Shown here: piece by piece, positions 1 to 9,513 of the stretch
Numbering within the stretch: position 1 is the first letter of the stretch
How the letters are laid out: the number at the start of each line of letters is the position of its first letter
From: Thermotomaculum hydrothermale
GTDB lineage: Bacteria > Acidobacteriota > Holophagae > Thermotomaculales > Thermotomaculaceae
Direction of reading: 5' to 3'
Assembly (NCBI RefSeq): GCF_016592575.1
Contig: NZ_AP017470.1
Span: 1,196,001-1,260,000, forward strand
DNA length: 64,000 nt
Notes under the pieces: generated by a model
The model's database searches: none
What the model saw: only the letters and a program-made list of their open reading frames with translations
Told to the model about the DNA's origin: nothing
Translations under genes and position numbers: made by a program

Positions 1-15
1 CAATAGGTTGCGTTA

Positions 16-609
16 TCAATAATTTTCAGCTAAAAGTTCAAAGTACCCCTGTGGATGCTTGCAGGCGGGACATTGCTTAGGTGCCTCAATCCCTTCATGG
101 ACATAACCGCACTTTCTGCACTTCCAGTAAACTTTGCCATCTTTTACAAAAACAGTGCCATCCTCAATATTCTTTGCAAGCTTTAAAAACCTCTTCTCAT
201 GCCACATCTCAACCTTTGCAATAGCATTCCAGGATGCGGCTATTTCAGGAAAACCTTCTTCCTGCGCAATCTTTGCAAATGTCGGATAAAGCTCAACAAA
301 TTCTTCATGCTCTCCCATGGCAGCAGCTTTAAGGTTTTCAAGAGTATTGCCTAACTGAACAGGGTATTCTGCCTGAATCTCAATCCCCAGTGGCTCATTT
401 AACCCTAAATTCTCAACAATGTGTTTGTAAAAAGTCTTTGCATGCACCCTTTCATTATCTGCAGTCTCAAGGAATAAAGCCTCAATCTGCTTATAACCTT
501 CTTTACCGGCTATTTTTGCGTACATATCGTACCTGTTTCTTGCTTGAGATTCACCGGCAAAACTTTTTAATAAATTCTCTAAAGTTTTAGTCCCTTTTAA
601 GCTTTTCAT
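16..609 (-). CDS. rbr: Rubrerythrin
   Basis: Non-haem iron peroxidase that reduces hydrogen peroxide in the cytoplasm of anaerobes and microaerophiles, taking electrons through rubredoxin. The 197 residues show the ferritin-like four-helix domain (about 1-145) with the diiron ligands E20, E53xxH56 and E134xxH137, then a C-terminal rubredoxin domain with two CxxC pairs (C164/C167 and C180/C183) holding one Fe(SCys)4. Length and domain order are those of classical rubrerythrin. The start is fixed by a strong AGGAGGTG ribosome binding site. It is transcribed alone, divergently from the def operon, from a good sigma-70 promoter. Presence implies exposure to oxidative stress in an oxygen-sensitive metabolism. 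Confidence 0.96.
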   Translation of the reverse strand: MKSLKGTKTLENLLKSFAGESQARNRYDMYAKIAGKEGYKQIEALFLETADNERVHAKTFYKHIVENLGLNEPLGIEIQAEYPVQLGNTLENLKAAAMGEHEEFVELYPTFAKIAQEEGFPEIAASWNAIAKVEMWHEKRFLKLAKNIEDGTVFVKDGKVYWKCRKCGYVHEGIEAPKQCPACKHPQGYFELLAENY

Positions 610-633
610 ATTACACCTCCTGAACTTAAAGTA

Positions 634-661
634 ATTATAATATGCTAAACAACTCCGTCAA
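634..661 (-). promoter_or_regulatory. Sigma-70 promoter of rubrerythrin
   Basis: On the minus strand a TTGACG -35 box (656-661) and a TATAAT -10 box (634-639) are separated by 16 bases. They lie just upstream of the AGGAGGTG site of the rubrerythrin gene. Seen directly; no operator palindrome is evident. Confidence 0.6.
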
Positions 662-736
662 TCATGAAAAAAAAGTAAAAATTTAAAATTTTCCTAATTA
701 ATCTAAATCTACTATAATTATATAGCGGAGGTGATT

Positions 737-1057
737 ATGAAAAAGGTTTTGAATATCATTCTATTATTAATTGTTTTTACCTTTCTGTTTACTGCTTATA
801 AATATACGGTAATAAGAAAAGGGATGTCTTTTTACTTTATGGAGAAAAATCCTCCTACTTTTCAGGAAATTTATGTTGATGTAACAGACTGGACAATAAA
901 AGATTATGCAACCCATCCGAAAATTTCAGCATTTTTAGTTACTCAGGGGGTAAAGAAAAAAACAATTGAAATTAAAAGCAAGGTTTTAGAAACAATTGAA
1001 AAACATAAAGAAGAAATGAAAAAGATGATTGAAGAAGAGGAGGATGAAAATAAATGA
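737..1057 (+). CDS. Small single-pass membrane protein of unknown function
   Basis: I do not recognise a family. About 106 residues: an N-terminal hydrophobic helix (roughly residues 4-22) followed by a soluble segment ending in a highly charged Lys/Glu-rich tail. It is probably anchored in the inner membrane with its C-terminus outside or at the surface. The ATG at 737 is preferred to the in-frame GTG at 731 because the GGAGGTG ribosome binding site (727-733) covers the GTG. A TATAAT-like box at 713-718 lies immediately upstream. The stop overlaps the def start (ATGA), so it is the first gene of the def-fmt-lpxB operon and is translationally coupled to it. Confidence 0.72.
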   Translation: MKKVLNIILLLIVFTFLFTAYKYTVIRKGMSFYFMEKNPPTFQEIYVDVTDWTIKDYATHPKISAFLVTQGVKKKTIEIKSKVLETIEKHKEEMKKMIEEEEDENK

Positions 1058-1569
1058 AGCTCCCTATCGTTGTTTACGGTGACCCTGTTTTAGAAAAAAA
1101 GGGGGAAAAGATTAAAGAGATAAACGAAGAAATAAAAAAATTAGTTGAAGATATGTATGAAACAATGGTTGCAGCACCTGGAATAGGACTTGCTGCCCCT
1201 CAGGTAGGCAAAAGCCTTCAACTTGCAATAATAGATTTAAGTGCAGGAGAAAATCCCGAAGAAAGGCTTGTCCTGATAAATCCAGAGATTATTGAAAAAG
1301 AGGGTTTGCAAAAGGAAGAAGAGGGTTGTTTAAGCTTTCCTGGAATTTTTGGTTTTGTTGAAAGGCCTGAAAAGGTTAAGGTAAAGTACACTGATTTAGA
1401 CGGGAATGAAAAAATAATTGAAGGGGAAGGTCTTCTTGCAAGGGCACTCTGCCATGAAATTGACCATTTAAACGGAGAATTGTTTATATTTAAATTTGCA
1501 CCGGTAAAAAGACAGCTTGTAATGAAAAAGATTAAAAAACTTATGAAGGAAGGAAGATGGGGTTATTAA
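1054..1569 (+). CDS. def: Peptide deformylase
   Basis: Removes the formyl group from the N-terminal methionine of nascent proteins at the ribosome exit. The 171 residues carry all three diagnostic motifs: GIGLAAPQ (43-50), EGCLS (90-94, C92 a metal ligand) and HEIDH (134-138, the two His metal ligands and catalytic Glu). Normal length for a type 1 bacterial enzyme. It starts by ATGA overlap with the preceding small gene and overlaps fmt by 13 bases, the common def-fmt pairing in which the deformylase and the formyltransferase are made together. Confidence 0.97.
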   Translation: MKLPIVVYGDPVLEKKGEKIKEINEEIKKLVEDMYETMVAAPGIGLAAPQVGKSLQLAIIDLSAGENPEERLVLINPEIIEKEGLQKEEEGCLSFPGIFGFVERPEKVKVKYTDLDGNEKIIEGEGLLARALCHEIDHLNGELFIFKFAPVKRQLVMKKIKKLMKEGRWGY

Positions 1570-2495
1570 AAACTGTTTTTATGGGCACTCCTGAAATTGC
1601 AGTACCTTTTTTAAAAAAACTGAATGAATTAACCGATGTAAAGCTTGTTATAACCCAGCCTGACAAACCTAAAGGAAGAAAGAGGGTTTTAACTCCCCCT
1701 CCAGTAAAGGTTGAGGCTGAAAAACTTAATGTAGAAGTAATTCAGCCAGAAAAAATAAAGAAAAACGAAGAATTATTATCAAAACTTAAAAAAATTAACC
1801 CAGACTTAATTCTTGTTGTCGCTTATGGGAAAATTATTCCAGAAAATATACTAAACCTTCCCAAATATGGATGTTTAAACATTCACTTTTCAGCATTACC
1901 AAAATACAGAGGTGCGGCACCTGTTAACTGGGCAATTGTAAACGGTGAGGTTATTACCGATGTTTGCTTGATGAAAATGGACAAAGGTCTTGATACAGGT
2001 CCCATAATTGGATGTTTAAGCGAAAAGATTGACCCTAACGACAACGCAGAAGACTTATTTCAAAGGCTTACAGAAAAGGGGTTAAAACTTCTTGAAACCA
2101 CATTATTTGACTATGTTGAAGGAAAAATAACTCCTATCCCCCAAATAGAAGAACACGCAAGTTATGCTCCTATAATAAAAAAAAGTGATGGAAAACTTGA
2201 CCCCAATTTGCCTGCAATAGATATACACAACAGAGTTAGGGGATTTTACCCGTGGCCCTCAGTTTTCGGAAAGATAAACGGAAAAACCATGAAGATTTTA
2301 AAAACATTTCCATCAGAGATGACTTCTGAAAAAGAGCCGGGGACAATTGTTATAAAAAACGGGATTCCATTTATGGTATGCGGAGACAAACACCTTTTAA
2401 AACTTATGGTTGTTCAGCCTGAATCAAAAAAACCTATGGATGGTAAATCTGCTGTAAACGGAGGCTATTTGAAAGACGGAGACAAATTTGAATAA
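1557..2495 (+). CDS. fmt: Methionyl-tRNA formyltransferase
   Basis: Transfers the formyl group of 10-formyltetrahydrofolate to initiator Met-tRNA. The 312 residues match family length. The N-terminal Rossmann-like domain carries the folate-binding signature seen here as NIHFSALPKYRGAAPV, and the C-terminal OB-like domain binds tRNA. The chosen ATG is preceded by AAGGAAGG inside the 3' end of def. The gene overlaps lpxB by 8 bases at its end, so the whole run is translationally coupled. Confidence 0.97.
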   Translation: MGLLKTVFMGTPEIAVPFLKKLNELTDVKLVITQPDKPKGRKRVLTPPPVKVEAEKLNVEVIQPEKIKKNEELLSKLKKINPDLILVVAYGKIIPENILNLPKYGCLNIHFSALPKYRGAAPVNWAIVNGEVITDVCLMKMDKGLDTGPIIGCLSEKIDPNDNAEDLFQRLTEKGLKLLETTLFDYVEGKITPIPQIEEHASYAPIIKKSDGKLDPNLPAIDIHNRVRGFYPWPSVFGKINGKTMKILKTFPSEMTSEKEPGTIVIKNGIPFMVCGDKHLLKLMVVQPESKKPMDGKSAVNGGYLKDGDKFE

Positions 2496-3609
2496 AAAAA
2501 TATTTATTCTTTGCGGTGAATTGTCAGCAGAGCAATACGCCGCAAAACTTGTCCCATTTTTTAAAAAACAAGGCTATGAAGTATATGCTTTAGGTGGGAA
2601 TTTATTAAAAAAATCTGGGGCAAATGTTGTTCTTGATTACAAAGCACTCTCTGTTGTCGGCTTAACGGAGGTTATTGAACATTACTCGCACTTAAAAAAA
2701 GCATTTAACCTTTTAGTAGAAAAAATAAAAGAATTAAAGCCTGACATTCTAATATGCATAGATTTCCCTGATTTCAATATTCGCCTTGCAAAAAAAGTAA
2801 AAAAGTATGTGGGAAAGCTTGTCTATTTTATACCCCCACAGGTATGGGCATGGAGGCTATACAGGGCAAAGTTTATCTCAAACCTCTTTGACAGGGTGAT
2901 TGTTTTATTTCCATTTGAAAAACCACTGTACGAAAACGCCAGATACTATGGACACCCTCTAACAGAAATGATAGAGGTAAAGTCTTCTGAAAACGAATTT
3001 GAAAAAAAATACTCCCTTGAATCAGATAAAAAAAGAGTGCTTTTGCTTCCAGGAAGCAGAAAAAAAGAGGTTATTTCACTAACTCCACATATGACAGACT
3101 TTGCAACATTAATTTTACAAAAACACAACGATATTGATTTTCTATTTCTTCCATCCCCCTCACTTGAAAGAGAAGTTATTAATCTGTTTAAAGCGGAATT
3201 TACAAAAGAAACCAGCACTCAACTTTACGAAATTCAACCTCAAGATAAGTATGAGGCAATAAAGTATTCAGATATTGCAATAGGCAGTTCAGGAACAGTA
3301 TCCCTTGAATGCGGGCTTTTAAAAACCCCTATGGCTGCACTCTACAAACTCTCCAACCTTACATACTTTTTTGGATTATGCGTTGTAAGAAGTGATTTTA
3401 TTACAATTCCAAACATTATTCTTGAAGAAGAAGTTTTTAAAGAACTAATTAATTTCACTTTAACCCCAGAAAATATAATGGATTATACAGAAAAAGTGTT
3501 GTATAATCCTGAATTTAGTGAGGCATTAAAGAAAAAGTTGGATAAATTAGGTACAATGCTTCACAAAGATAAAATATTAGAAAACATTACAAAGGAAATT
3601 ATGGACTGA
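2488..3609 (+). CDS. lpxB: Lipid-A-disaccharide synthase
   Basis: GT19 glycosyltransferase that condenses UDP-2,3-diacylglucosamine with lipid X to give the tetraacyl disaccharide of lipid A, at the inner face of the inner membrane. The protein (373 residues) shows the expected order: an N-terminal GELSAE motif, DFPDFN, the PPQVWAWR segment, LLPGSR in the middle, and a GSSGTVSLE donor-binding motif near residue 270. The likely start is TTG at 2488, which overlaps the fmt stop; no better start lies nearby. It shows that this organism makes lipid A and is a Gram-negative with LPS or lipo-oligosaccharide. Confidence 0.95.
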   Translation: MNKKIFILCGELSAEQYAAKLVPFFKKQGYEVYALGGNLLKKSGANVVLDYKALSVVGLTEVIEHYSHLKKAFNLLVEKIKELKPDILICIDFPDFNIRLAKKVKKYVGKLVYFIPPQVWAWRLYRAKFISNLFDRVIVLFPFEKPLYENARYYGHPLTEMIEVKSSENEFEKKYSLESDKKRVLLLPGSRKKEVISLTPHMTDFATLILQKHNDIDFLFLPSPSLEREVINLFKAEFTKETSTQLYEIQPQDKYEAIKYSDIAIGSSGTVSLECGLLKTPMAALYKLSNLTYFFGLCVVRSDFITIPNIILEEEVFKELINFTLTPENIMDYTEKVLYNPEFSEALKKKLDKLGTMLHKDKILENITKEIMD

Positions 3610-5474
3610 TGCCTGTAGTAAAGAGATTTTTGAGATACTTTAAGCCTTACTGGGGTTCATTGATATTATCGTTTATCATTCTCTTTTTCGTTGCAGTTTT
3701 ATGGGAAGTAAACACAGCAGTTGCAAAACTAATAATGGACGGCCCATTAAAGGAAAAAACATCAATTTCAAAAATAGAAAAGACTAAAACATATAAAAAA
3801 GACAGGCTTCAATTTGTAACAGACTTTAAGAATAAGGTAAAAAAATATCTTGAAAAAAAGGGATTTGGAAAAAAACTTAATTTAAAAAACGCATCAAGCG
3901 GGGATGTTGCCGTAATTGTTATTTTAATCCTTATCTTATACATTTTAAAAGGAATTACAACATTCTGGGGGTACTTTCTTTTAGGTGTTACAGGGCACAA
4001 GGTGATAAGGGATTTAAGGAACGATTTGTATTCCTCAATAATCAATCAATCTGTTTCGTTCTTTGATAAATACCACTCAGGCACACTTATATCCAGAATA
4101 ACAAACGATGTTTATATAATCCAGAACGCTGTTACAAGCAAAATAGGTGATTTATTTAAAGAAACCCTTTTTCTAATCTTAATTGTGGCTGCAATATTCT
4201 ATATTGACTACAAACTCTCCTTTCTTTTAATGGTAATCTTCCCACTAATTGTTGTGCCTGTTATCCTCATTTCAAAAGCAATAAGAAAAGCAACCACATT
4301 AAGCCAGATGAAAATGGCTGAAATGATGAATATCTTAAAAGAGACTATATCTGGCAGTAGAATTGTAAAAGCATTTGCAATGGAAAACTTTGAAATAAAG
4401 AAATTTGTTAACAAAAATTACGAATTTTTTAAAGCAAATGTAAAACTTGTGGCTGCAACCGTTATGTCTTCCCCAATAATGGAATTAGTAGGTGCAATAA
4501 GTTTAAGTATTGTTATTGTGTACGGGAATATGAAAATTAAATCAGGGGAAATGACAACAGGTACATTTATGACATATGTAATGAATGTATTGCTCTTATA
4601 CTCCCCTATCAGAAGGCTAAACAGGGTAAATAATGAAATGCAACAAGCAATGAGTGCTTTAAAAAGAGTTTTTTCATTAATGGATGAAAAAAATAAGATT
4701 AAATCTCCAACCAAACCTGTTAAATTTCCCGAAGAGATTAAAGAGATTGAATTCAAAAATGTATCATTTTCTTACGATGGAAAGAAAAAAGTGCTGGACA
4801 ATATAAACCTTAAAGCAAAAAGGGGAGAAACTATCGCTGTTGTTGGTTCAAGTGGAGACGGTAAAACAACCCTTGTAAATCTAATTCCCAGATTCTACGA
4901 TTGCACAGATGGCCAGATTACAATAAACGGTATTGACATAAGGGAATTTGATTTGAAAGATTTAAGAAACAACATAGGCATTGTAACTCAGGAAACAATA
5001 CTCTTTGACGATACTGTATTTAACAACATTGCTTATGGAAGAAGTGATATCCCATTAGAAAAAGTTGAATACGCTGCTAAACTTGCCTATGCACACGATT
5101 TTATAAAAAAAATGAAAAAAGGATATGATACCAACATTGGAGAAAGCGGGTTATTCATTTCAGGGGGACAGAGGCAGAGGCTCGCAATTGCAAGGGCATT
5201 ATTGAAAAACCCGCCAATACTTATACTTGATGAGGCAACAAGCGCACTTGATACTGAATCTGAAGTGCTTGTTCAAAAAGCCCTTGAAAATTTAATGAAA
5301 AATAGAACAACATTTGTTATAGCGCACAGGCTTTCAACAATAAGAAACGCTGACAGAATTTATGTTATAAGCAAGGGAAAAATTGTTGAAGTTGGTACCC
5401 ATGAAGAATTGTTGAAAAAAAACGGAGTTTACAAAAGGCTTTACAATATTCAATTTGGCGCAAAAAATGAGTGA
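3609..5474 (+). CDS. msbA: Lipid A export ABC transporter, fused permease and ATPase (MsbA type)
   Basis: Half-transporter that flips lipid A core across the inner membrane. Six transmembrane helices occupy about residues 10-350 and the ATPase domain about 375-615. Visible motifs: Walker A GSSGDGKT (about 412-419), signature SGGQRQ (about 518), Walker B LILDEAT (about 538-544), and the switch His in IAHR. At 621 residues it is longer than E. coli MsbA because about 50 extra, charged, Lys-rich residues sit between TM1 and TM2. It starts by TGATG overlap with lpxB, and its neighbour lpxB supports the lipid A role over a generic multidrug exporter. Confidence 0.92.
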   Translation: MPVVKRFLRYFKPYWGSLILSFIILFFVAVLWEVNTAVAKLIMDGPLKEKTSISKIEKTKTYKKDRLQFVTDFKNKVKKYLEKKGFGKKLNLKNASSGDVAVIVILILILYILKGITTFWGYFLLGVTGHKVIRDLRNDLYSSIINQSVSFFDKYHSGTLISRITNDVYIIQNAVTSKIGDLFKETLFLILIVAAIFYIDYKLSFLLMVIFPLIVVPVILISKAIRKATTLSQMKMAEMMNILKETISGSRIVKAFAMENFEIKKFVNKNYEFFKANVKLVAATVMSSPIMELVGAISLSIVIVYGNMKIKSGEMTTGTFMTYVMNVLLLYSPIRRLNRVNNEMQQAMSALKRVFSLMDEKNKIKSPTKPVKFPEEIKEIEFKNVSFSYDGKKKVLDNINLKAKRGETIAVVGSSGDGKTTLVNLIPRFYDCTDGQITINGIDIREFDLKDLRNNIGIVTQETILFDDTVFNNIAYGRSDIPLEKVEYAAKLAYAHDFIKKMKKGYDTNIGESGLFISGGQRQRLAIARALLKNPPILILDEATSALDTESEVLVQKALENLMKNRTTFVIAHRLSTIRNADRIYVISKGKIVEVGTHEELLKKNGVYKRLYNIQFGAKNE

Positions 5475-6123
5475 TTTAGCCTTAAAGTTAGTTCCAACAA
5501 TTGTATCCACTTATATGAAAATCTGCCATTATACCGCTTTGTCAAGAACAATGATAAATGTTGAGCCTGTAATTGACATGTACCAAAAAAATCAGGGTTT
5601 TATTTATGCATTCTGGCACAACAGAATATTTATGGCATCATTTGGAGTCCCTGAATATATCCATAAATATGTTCCAATAATATCAAAGTCTAAAGACGGA
5701 GAATTTATTGCAAGAACGGTAGGAAAATTAGGGGTTAAAGCATATGCAAGAGGCTCTTCATCAAGGTATGGTAAAAATGCCTATCAAAGTGCTATTGAGC
5801 ACTTAAAAATGGAAGACAAAGGCTATGTTGTGGCAGTTACCCCCGACGGCCCATTAGGACCAAAATATGTAGCTAAAGACGGGGTTGCAAGAATAGCCCT
5901 TGCAACAGGGAAACCGATAGTTTGCTTTGCATACAATGCATCAAAAAAGATTGTGGCAAACTCCTGGGATAACTTTATAATCCCCCTTCCCTGCTCTGAT
6001 TTTGTCTATGTGTATGACAAACCTTTCTTTGCAGATAAAAATATAAGTGTGAAAGAAAACCTTGAAATAATAACTGAAAGATTAAACAAAGTAACCGCAA
6101 TAGCGGACAATTGGGAGTTTTAG
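5467..6123 (+). CDS. Lysophospholipid acyltransferase family protein (DUF374 type)
   Basis: Membrane-associated acyltransferase of the LPLAT superfamily, DUF374 branch, thought to acylate a lipid A or phospholipid acceptor. The catalytic region is AFWHNR (His51 from the ATG used) and the family-typical PDGPLGPKY segment follows near residue 125. About 218 residues. ATG 5467 overlaps the msbA stop; an in-frame TTG at 5455 is the alternative. The place next to lpxB and msbA points to late acylation of lipid A, but this is inference from context. The Kdo transferase gene often found here is not in the window. Confidence 0.85.
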   Translation: MSDLALKLVPTIVSTYMKICHYTALSRTMINVEPVIDMYQKNQGFIYAFWHNRIFMASFGVPEYIHKYVPIISKSKDGEFIARTVGKLGVKAYARGSSSRYGKNAYQSAIEHLKMEDKGYVVAVTPDGPLGPKYVAKDGVARIALATGKPIVCFAYNASKKIVANSWDNFIIPLPCSDFVYVYDKPFFADKNISVKENLEIITERLNKVTAIADNWEF

Positions 6124-6124
6124 T

Positions 6125-7000
6125 ATGAGAAGTATGACAGGATTTGCAGAAGCAAAAAGAGAATTTGATGGTTTTACAGTAAATATTGTAATAAAGAGCA
6201 TTAATAGTAAATACCTTGATGCAAATGTAAAAATTGATGATAACTTTCAATCATTTGAAAACGATATAATTTCAATTGTCAAAACAAAGGTTAAAAGGGG
6301 AAGGGTAAGCATTTTTATAACAATTGAATTTGACACATCTAAATACCCTGTAATTGTTAACGAAGAAAAGGTAAAGCCCATTTTAGAGCAGATAGAAAAA
6401 ATTCAGAAAGAATTCCCCTCTTTTGATTTTAATGTGCCTTTAAATGTATTTTTATCTCAAAACAATGGCTTTTTTGAAAACCAATTAACCGATGAATTAA
6501 AAGAGAAAATTAAACAAGCAATTCTTGAAACCCTTGATTCAATACTTGATACTTTTAATAAATCAAGGGAAAAGGAAGGGGAATTTCTTAAAAAAGACTT
6601 TAAAGAAAGGCTAAACAGGATTGAAATTCTGCTTGAAGAGATTGAGAAACAGAGAGACGGCTTTTTTGAAAAACAGCTTGAAAAATACAGAAAATTGATT
6701 GGAGGCCTTGTAAAAGAGGGTGACGAAAACAGAATAATGATTGAAGCAGGAATACTTGCCGACAAACTTGACATTAGCGAGGAATTAACAAGGCTTAAAA
6801 GCCATGTATCAGTTTTCAGGGAAACTATGGAAGAAAAAGAAAAAGCAATAGGCAAAAAACTTGACTTTATACTTCAGGAGATGATGAGAGAATCAAATAC
6901 AATAGGTTCAAAGGGTAAAGACAAAAATATATCAAAACTGGTAATTGAACTTAAAACAGAAATTGAAAAGATAAGGGAACAGGTTCAAAATATAGAATAA
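6125..7000 (+). CDS. yicC: YicC family endoribonuclease
   Basis: YicC-type stress-associated endoribonuclease. The N-terminus MRSMTGFAEA and the C-terminal block EMMRESNTIGSKGKD are the family hallmarks (YicC N-terminal domain and DUF1732). The middle is a long charged coiled-coil region. 291 residues is the normal length. It starts one base after the acyltransferase stop and is followed after one base by the TauE-like gene. In many bacteria yicC precedes gmk and rpoZ; here those genes sit elsewhere in the window in a different operon. Confidence 0.93.
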   Translation: MRSMTGFAEAKREFDGFTVNIVIKSINSKYLDANVKIDDNFQSFENDIISIVKTKVKRGRVSIFITIEFDTSKYPVIVNEEKVKPILEQIEKIQKEFPSFDFNVPLNVFLSQNNGFFENQLTDELKEKIKQAILETLDSILDTFNKSREKEGEFLKKDFKERLNRIEILLEEIEKQRDGFFEKQLEKYRKLIGGLVKEGDENRIMIEAGILADKLDISEELTRLKSHVSVFRETMEEKEKAIGKKLDFILQEMMRESNTIGSKGKDKNISKLVIELKTEIEKIREQVQNIE

Positions 7001-7001
7001 A

Positions 7002-7763
7002 ATGGAATATCTAATTTTCAACTCCTTTCAGGTTTTCCTAATCGCAGGAATTATTATTTTCCTGGGACAGGTAATTTACGCAGCACTGGGGTTTGGCTCT
7101 GCAATGGTATCTATAACCCTTTTATCACTTGTTTTTGGAGATTTATCTCAAATAATCCCCTATTTTCTCCTGCTTTGCATACCCACCGAAATTGCAATTG
7201 TTTACAAAAATAGAAAAACAATAGATTTTTCATTTGTTAAAAAGTTTGTTCTATTCCTCTTTGCAGGGCTTTTAATTGGCTCTTATTTGTTAAAAAACGC
7301 TGTTCCAGAAAAACTTGTTATTTACCTTGGAATAACAATCTCTATTATTGCCCTGTACTTTCTGTTTTTTGAGAAAAAATTAGCATTCAGTTTTAAAAAA
7401 AACGGATTTGCAGGTAAGATACTCTCATTTATTACAGGGATTTTAGGGGGAGTGTACGGAATATCAGGCCCACCGATAATAATTTTTTTAAAGGGATTAA
7501 AATTAAATAAAAGTGAATTCAGGGCAACAATTCTCTCAATTTTCTTTTCAATGAGTATATTAAGAACAGTAATTTACACATTTTTAGGCTTGTACAACAT
7601 TAAAATACTATTAACTGCAATTTTTACATTTCCATTTGTAATGTTAGGGCTTTACCTTGGCAATAAAATTCACCTAACATTTTCTGAAACCAAATTTAAA
7701 AAAATAACCGCCGCCGTTTTACTGATTAACGGTCTAATACTTGTAATCAAAAACCTTACATAA
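7002..7763 (+). CDS. TauE/SafE family membrane permease
   Basis: Integral membrane protein of the TauE/SafE (former DUF81) family, associated with export of sulfite, sulfoacetate or related anions. The 253 residues form about eight hydrophobic helices in two homologous halves; family-like glycine-rich segments are GFGSAMVS near the N-terminus and GGVYGISGPP near residue 155. Last gene of the def operon. It converges on, and overlaps by 8 bases, the minus-strand DASS transporter. The substrate cannot be told from sequence. Confidence 0.85.
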   Translation: MEYLIFNSFQVFLIAGIIIFLGQVIYAALGFGSAMVSITLLSLVFGDLSQIIPYFLLLCIPTEIAIVYKNRKTIDFSFVKKFVLFLFAGLLIGSYLLKNAVPEKLVIYLGITISIIALYFLFFEKKLAFSFKKNGFAGKILSFITGILGGVYGISGPPIIIFLKGLKLNKSEFRATILSIFFSMSILRTVIYTFLGLYNIKILLTAIFTFPFVMLGLYLGNKIHLTFSETKFKKITAAVLLINGLILVIKNLT

Positions 7764-9201
7764 GAAAGAAATAACAGTAAATTGTAACAAAAATTGTTGC
7801 AAAAACCTGAAGCCAAATCCCTGCTTTAGCCATATCCTTAACAGAAATAACCCCACTTCCCATTACAATTGCATTAGGTGGAGTGGCAACAGGGAGAACA
7901 AAGGCAAAAGATGCACCTAATGTTGCCGGGATAAGCAGAATCAAAGGATCTATATTTGCCGTTTGAGCAATACCTGCAAGAATTGGAAGCATAATCGTTG
8001 TTGTTGCCGTATTTGATGTAAATTGAGTTAAAGTGCCTAAAACTAAAATCACAAGAAAAACAAGCACCAATGGATGCAAATGAGTTATAAATGCAAACTT
8101 ATGCCCAACCCAGTGTGTCAATTCAGTTGCTTTGAAAGACTCTGCCAGTGCAAATCCACCACCAAAAAGGAATAAAACCTCCCATGGAATCTTTACCACA
8201 TCTGAAAAATCAATTATAGCTTTGCCCTTTTCCTTTGCAGGGAGAAAAAACATTAATGTTGCAAAAAACATCGCCACTGTTGAATCTTTTATATATTTTC
8301 CATAAGGGAAGAATGAAACCCACCCCCTTATCTTAAAAGAACCAAAATTAAAGCCTGCCCTTGTTATCCAGCCAATTGCGGTTAAAGCAAAAATAACAAG
8401 AACTATCTTTTCCTCAAAACTCATTTTACTCAGAGACTCTTTTTCAATATCAATAATTTTTTTCATATTCTCTTTTGGTAAACCTTTAAAGGGGAAGCAA
8501 AAGAAAACCATATAAACCCATGCAAAAGCAAGCAAGAACAAACTTATCGGCAAGCCTATTTCCATCCACCTTGCAAAGGAAATTTGAGCACCAAAGAGTT
8601 TATTATACATCCCCGCAAAAACAAGGTTCGGTGGTGTCCCCACCAAAGTTGCAACACCCCCTATTGATGCTGCAAAGGCAATACTCAACATCAATGTTTT
8701 TGAAAAATTTAAAAAATCAAGACTATCTTTCATTTTCTCGGAAAAACTCTGAATAAGGGCAAGACCTATTGGCATCATCATCAATGTTGTTGCAGTATTT
8801 GACATCCACATTGAAAGAAACGCTGTCGCAACCATAAATCCCAAAATAATGGTATTTGGATTTGCCCCTAAAAAATCCACAATATTCACTGCAATTCTCT
8901 TATGCAACCCCCACTTTTGAATAGCCTGGGCAATAATTAACCCGCCTAAAAACAGGAAAATAAGCCTATGGGCATAGGGCTTTGCAACCTCTGAAGCACT
9001 TAATACCCCTAACAGGGGAAACAGTGCAAGGGGCAAAAGTGAAGTTGCACCCATTGGGATAGCATCACTTAACCATAAAATAGCCATTGCAAAGGTTGTT
9101 GCTAAAACAGCCTTTTGATTAAAATTCAATCCCTGTATTGGGAATAGTATTATCAAAAGGAAGCCTATAAACGCAATAGCAATCCACTTAAATCTACTCA
9201 T
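7756..9201 (-). CDS. DASS (SLC13) family sodium/dicarboxylate or sulfate symporter
   Basis: Secondary anion transporter of the divalent anion:Na+ symporter family (VcINDY/CitT type), taking up dicarboxylates, sulfate or phosphate with sodium. Two Ser-Asn-Thr motifs, one in each half (MSNTATTLMMMP and TSNTATTTIMLP), are the hallmark Na+/carboxylate binding loops. About 11-12 transmembrane helices over about 481 residues. ATG 9201 is chosen over the ATG at 9228 because AAGGTGG lies at ideal distance before it. It stands alone on the minus strand. A sodium-coupled carrier fits the possible sodium-type c-subunit found later in the window. Confidence 0.9.
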   Translation of the reverse strand: MSRFKWIAIAFIGFLLIILFPIQGLNFNQKAVLATTFAMAILWLSDAIPMGATSLLPLALFPLLGVLSASEVAKPYAHRLIFLFLGGLIIAQAIQKWGLHKRIAVNIVDFLGANPNTIILGFMVATAFLSMWMSNTATTLMMMPIGLALIQSFSEKMKDSLDFLNFSKTLMLSIAFAASIGGVATLVGTPPNLVFAGMYNKLFGAQISFARWMEIGLPISLFLLAFAWVYMVFFCFPFKGLPKENMKKIIDIEKESLSKMSFEEKIVLVIFALTAIGWITRAGFNFGSFKIRGWVSFFPYGKYIKDSTVAMFFATLMFFLPAKEKGKAIIDFSDVVKIPWEVLFLFGGGFALAESFKATELTHWVGHKFAFITHLHPLVLVFLVILVLGTLTQFTSNTATTTIMLPILAGIAQTANIDPLILLIPATLGASFAFVLPVATPPNAIVMGSGVISVKDMAKAGIWLQVFATIFVTIYCYFFLM

Positions 9202-9309
9202 GGCTACCACCTTTAATTTAGTTTTCACTTAATATGATTTTAAAACATTAGAACAGGTTACTCAAAATTTTATTTAATAAGTTATAATTAAAGAAAAAAG
9301 GAGGGATAT

Positions 9310-9513
9310 ATGGACCCAGTAAAAATAACCATTAACCTTATTTTTAGCGTATTAGGGATGGCATACTTTATTTACGGGAAAAAATCAGAAAGATGGAACT
9401 TTATTATTTTCGGAGCAGTTCTTACATTCTGGCCTTACTTTTTTTCAAATATAGTAATTGAAATAGTCGGTGATATTGTTTTAGCGATAGCACCATTTTT
9501 ATTAGATTTTTAA
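9310..9513 (+). CDS. Small two-helix membrane protein of unknown function
   Basis: A 67-residue hydrophobic protein with two predicted membrane helices separated by a GKKSERWN turn. Small proteins of this pattern (MDP start, FxYGKK, PYF) occur widely in bacteria without assigned function; I recognise the pattern only loosely. A strong GGAGG site precedes the ATG, and a TATAAT-like box sits about 20 bases before it. Its last codon overlaps the end of the convergent dynamin-like gene by 4 bases. Confidence 0.7.
   Translation: MDPVKITINLIFSVLGMAYFIYGKKSERWNFIIFGAVLTFWPYFFSNIVIEIVGDIVLAIAPFLLDF

Noticed and set aside
3809..4756. Minus-strand frames within msbA
   Set aside because: They lie fully inside a well-supported ABC transporter gene and show no independent signals.
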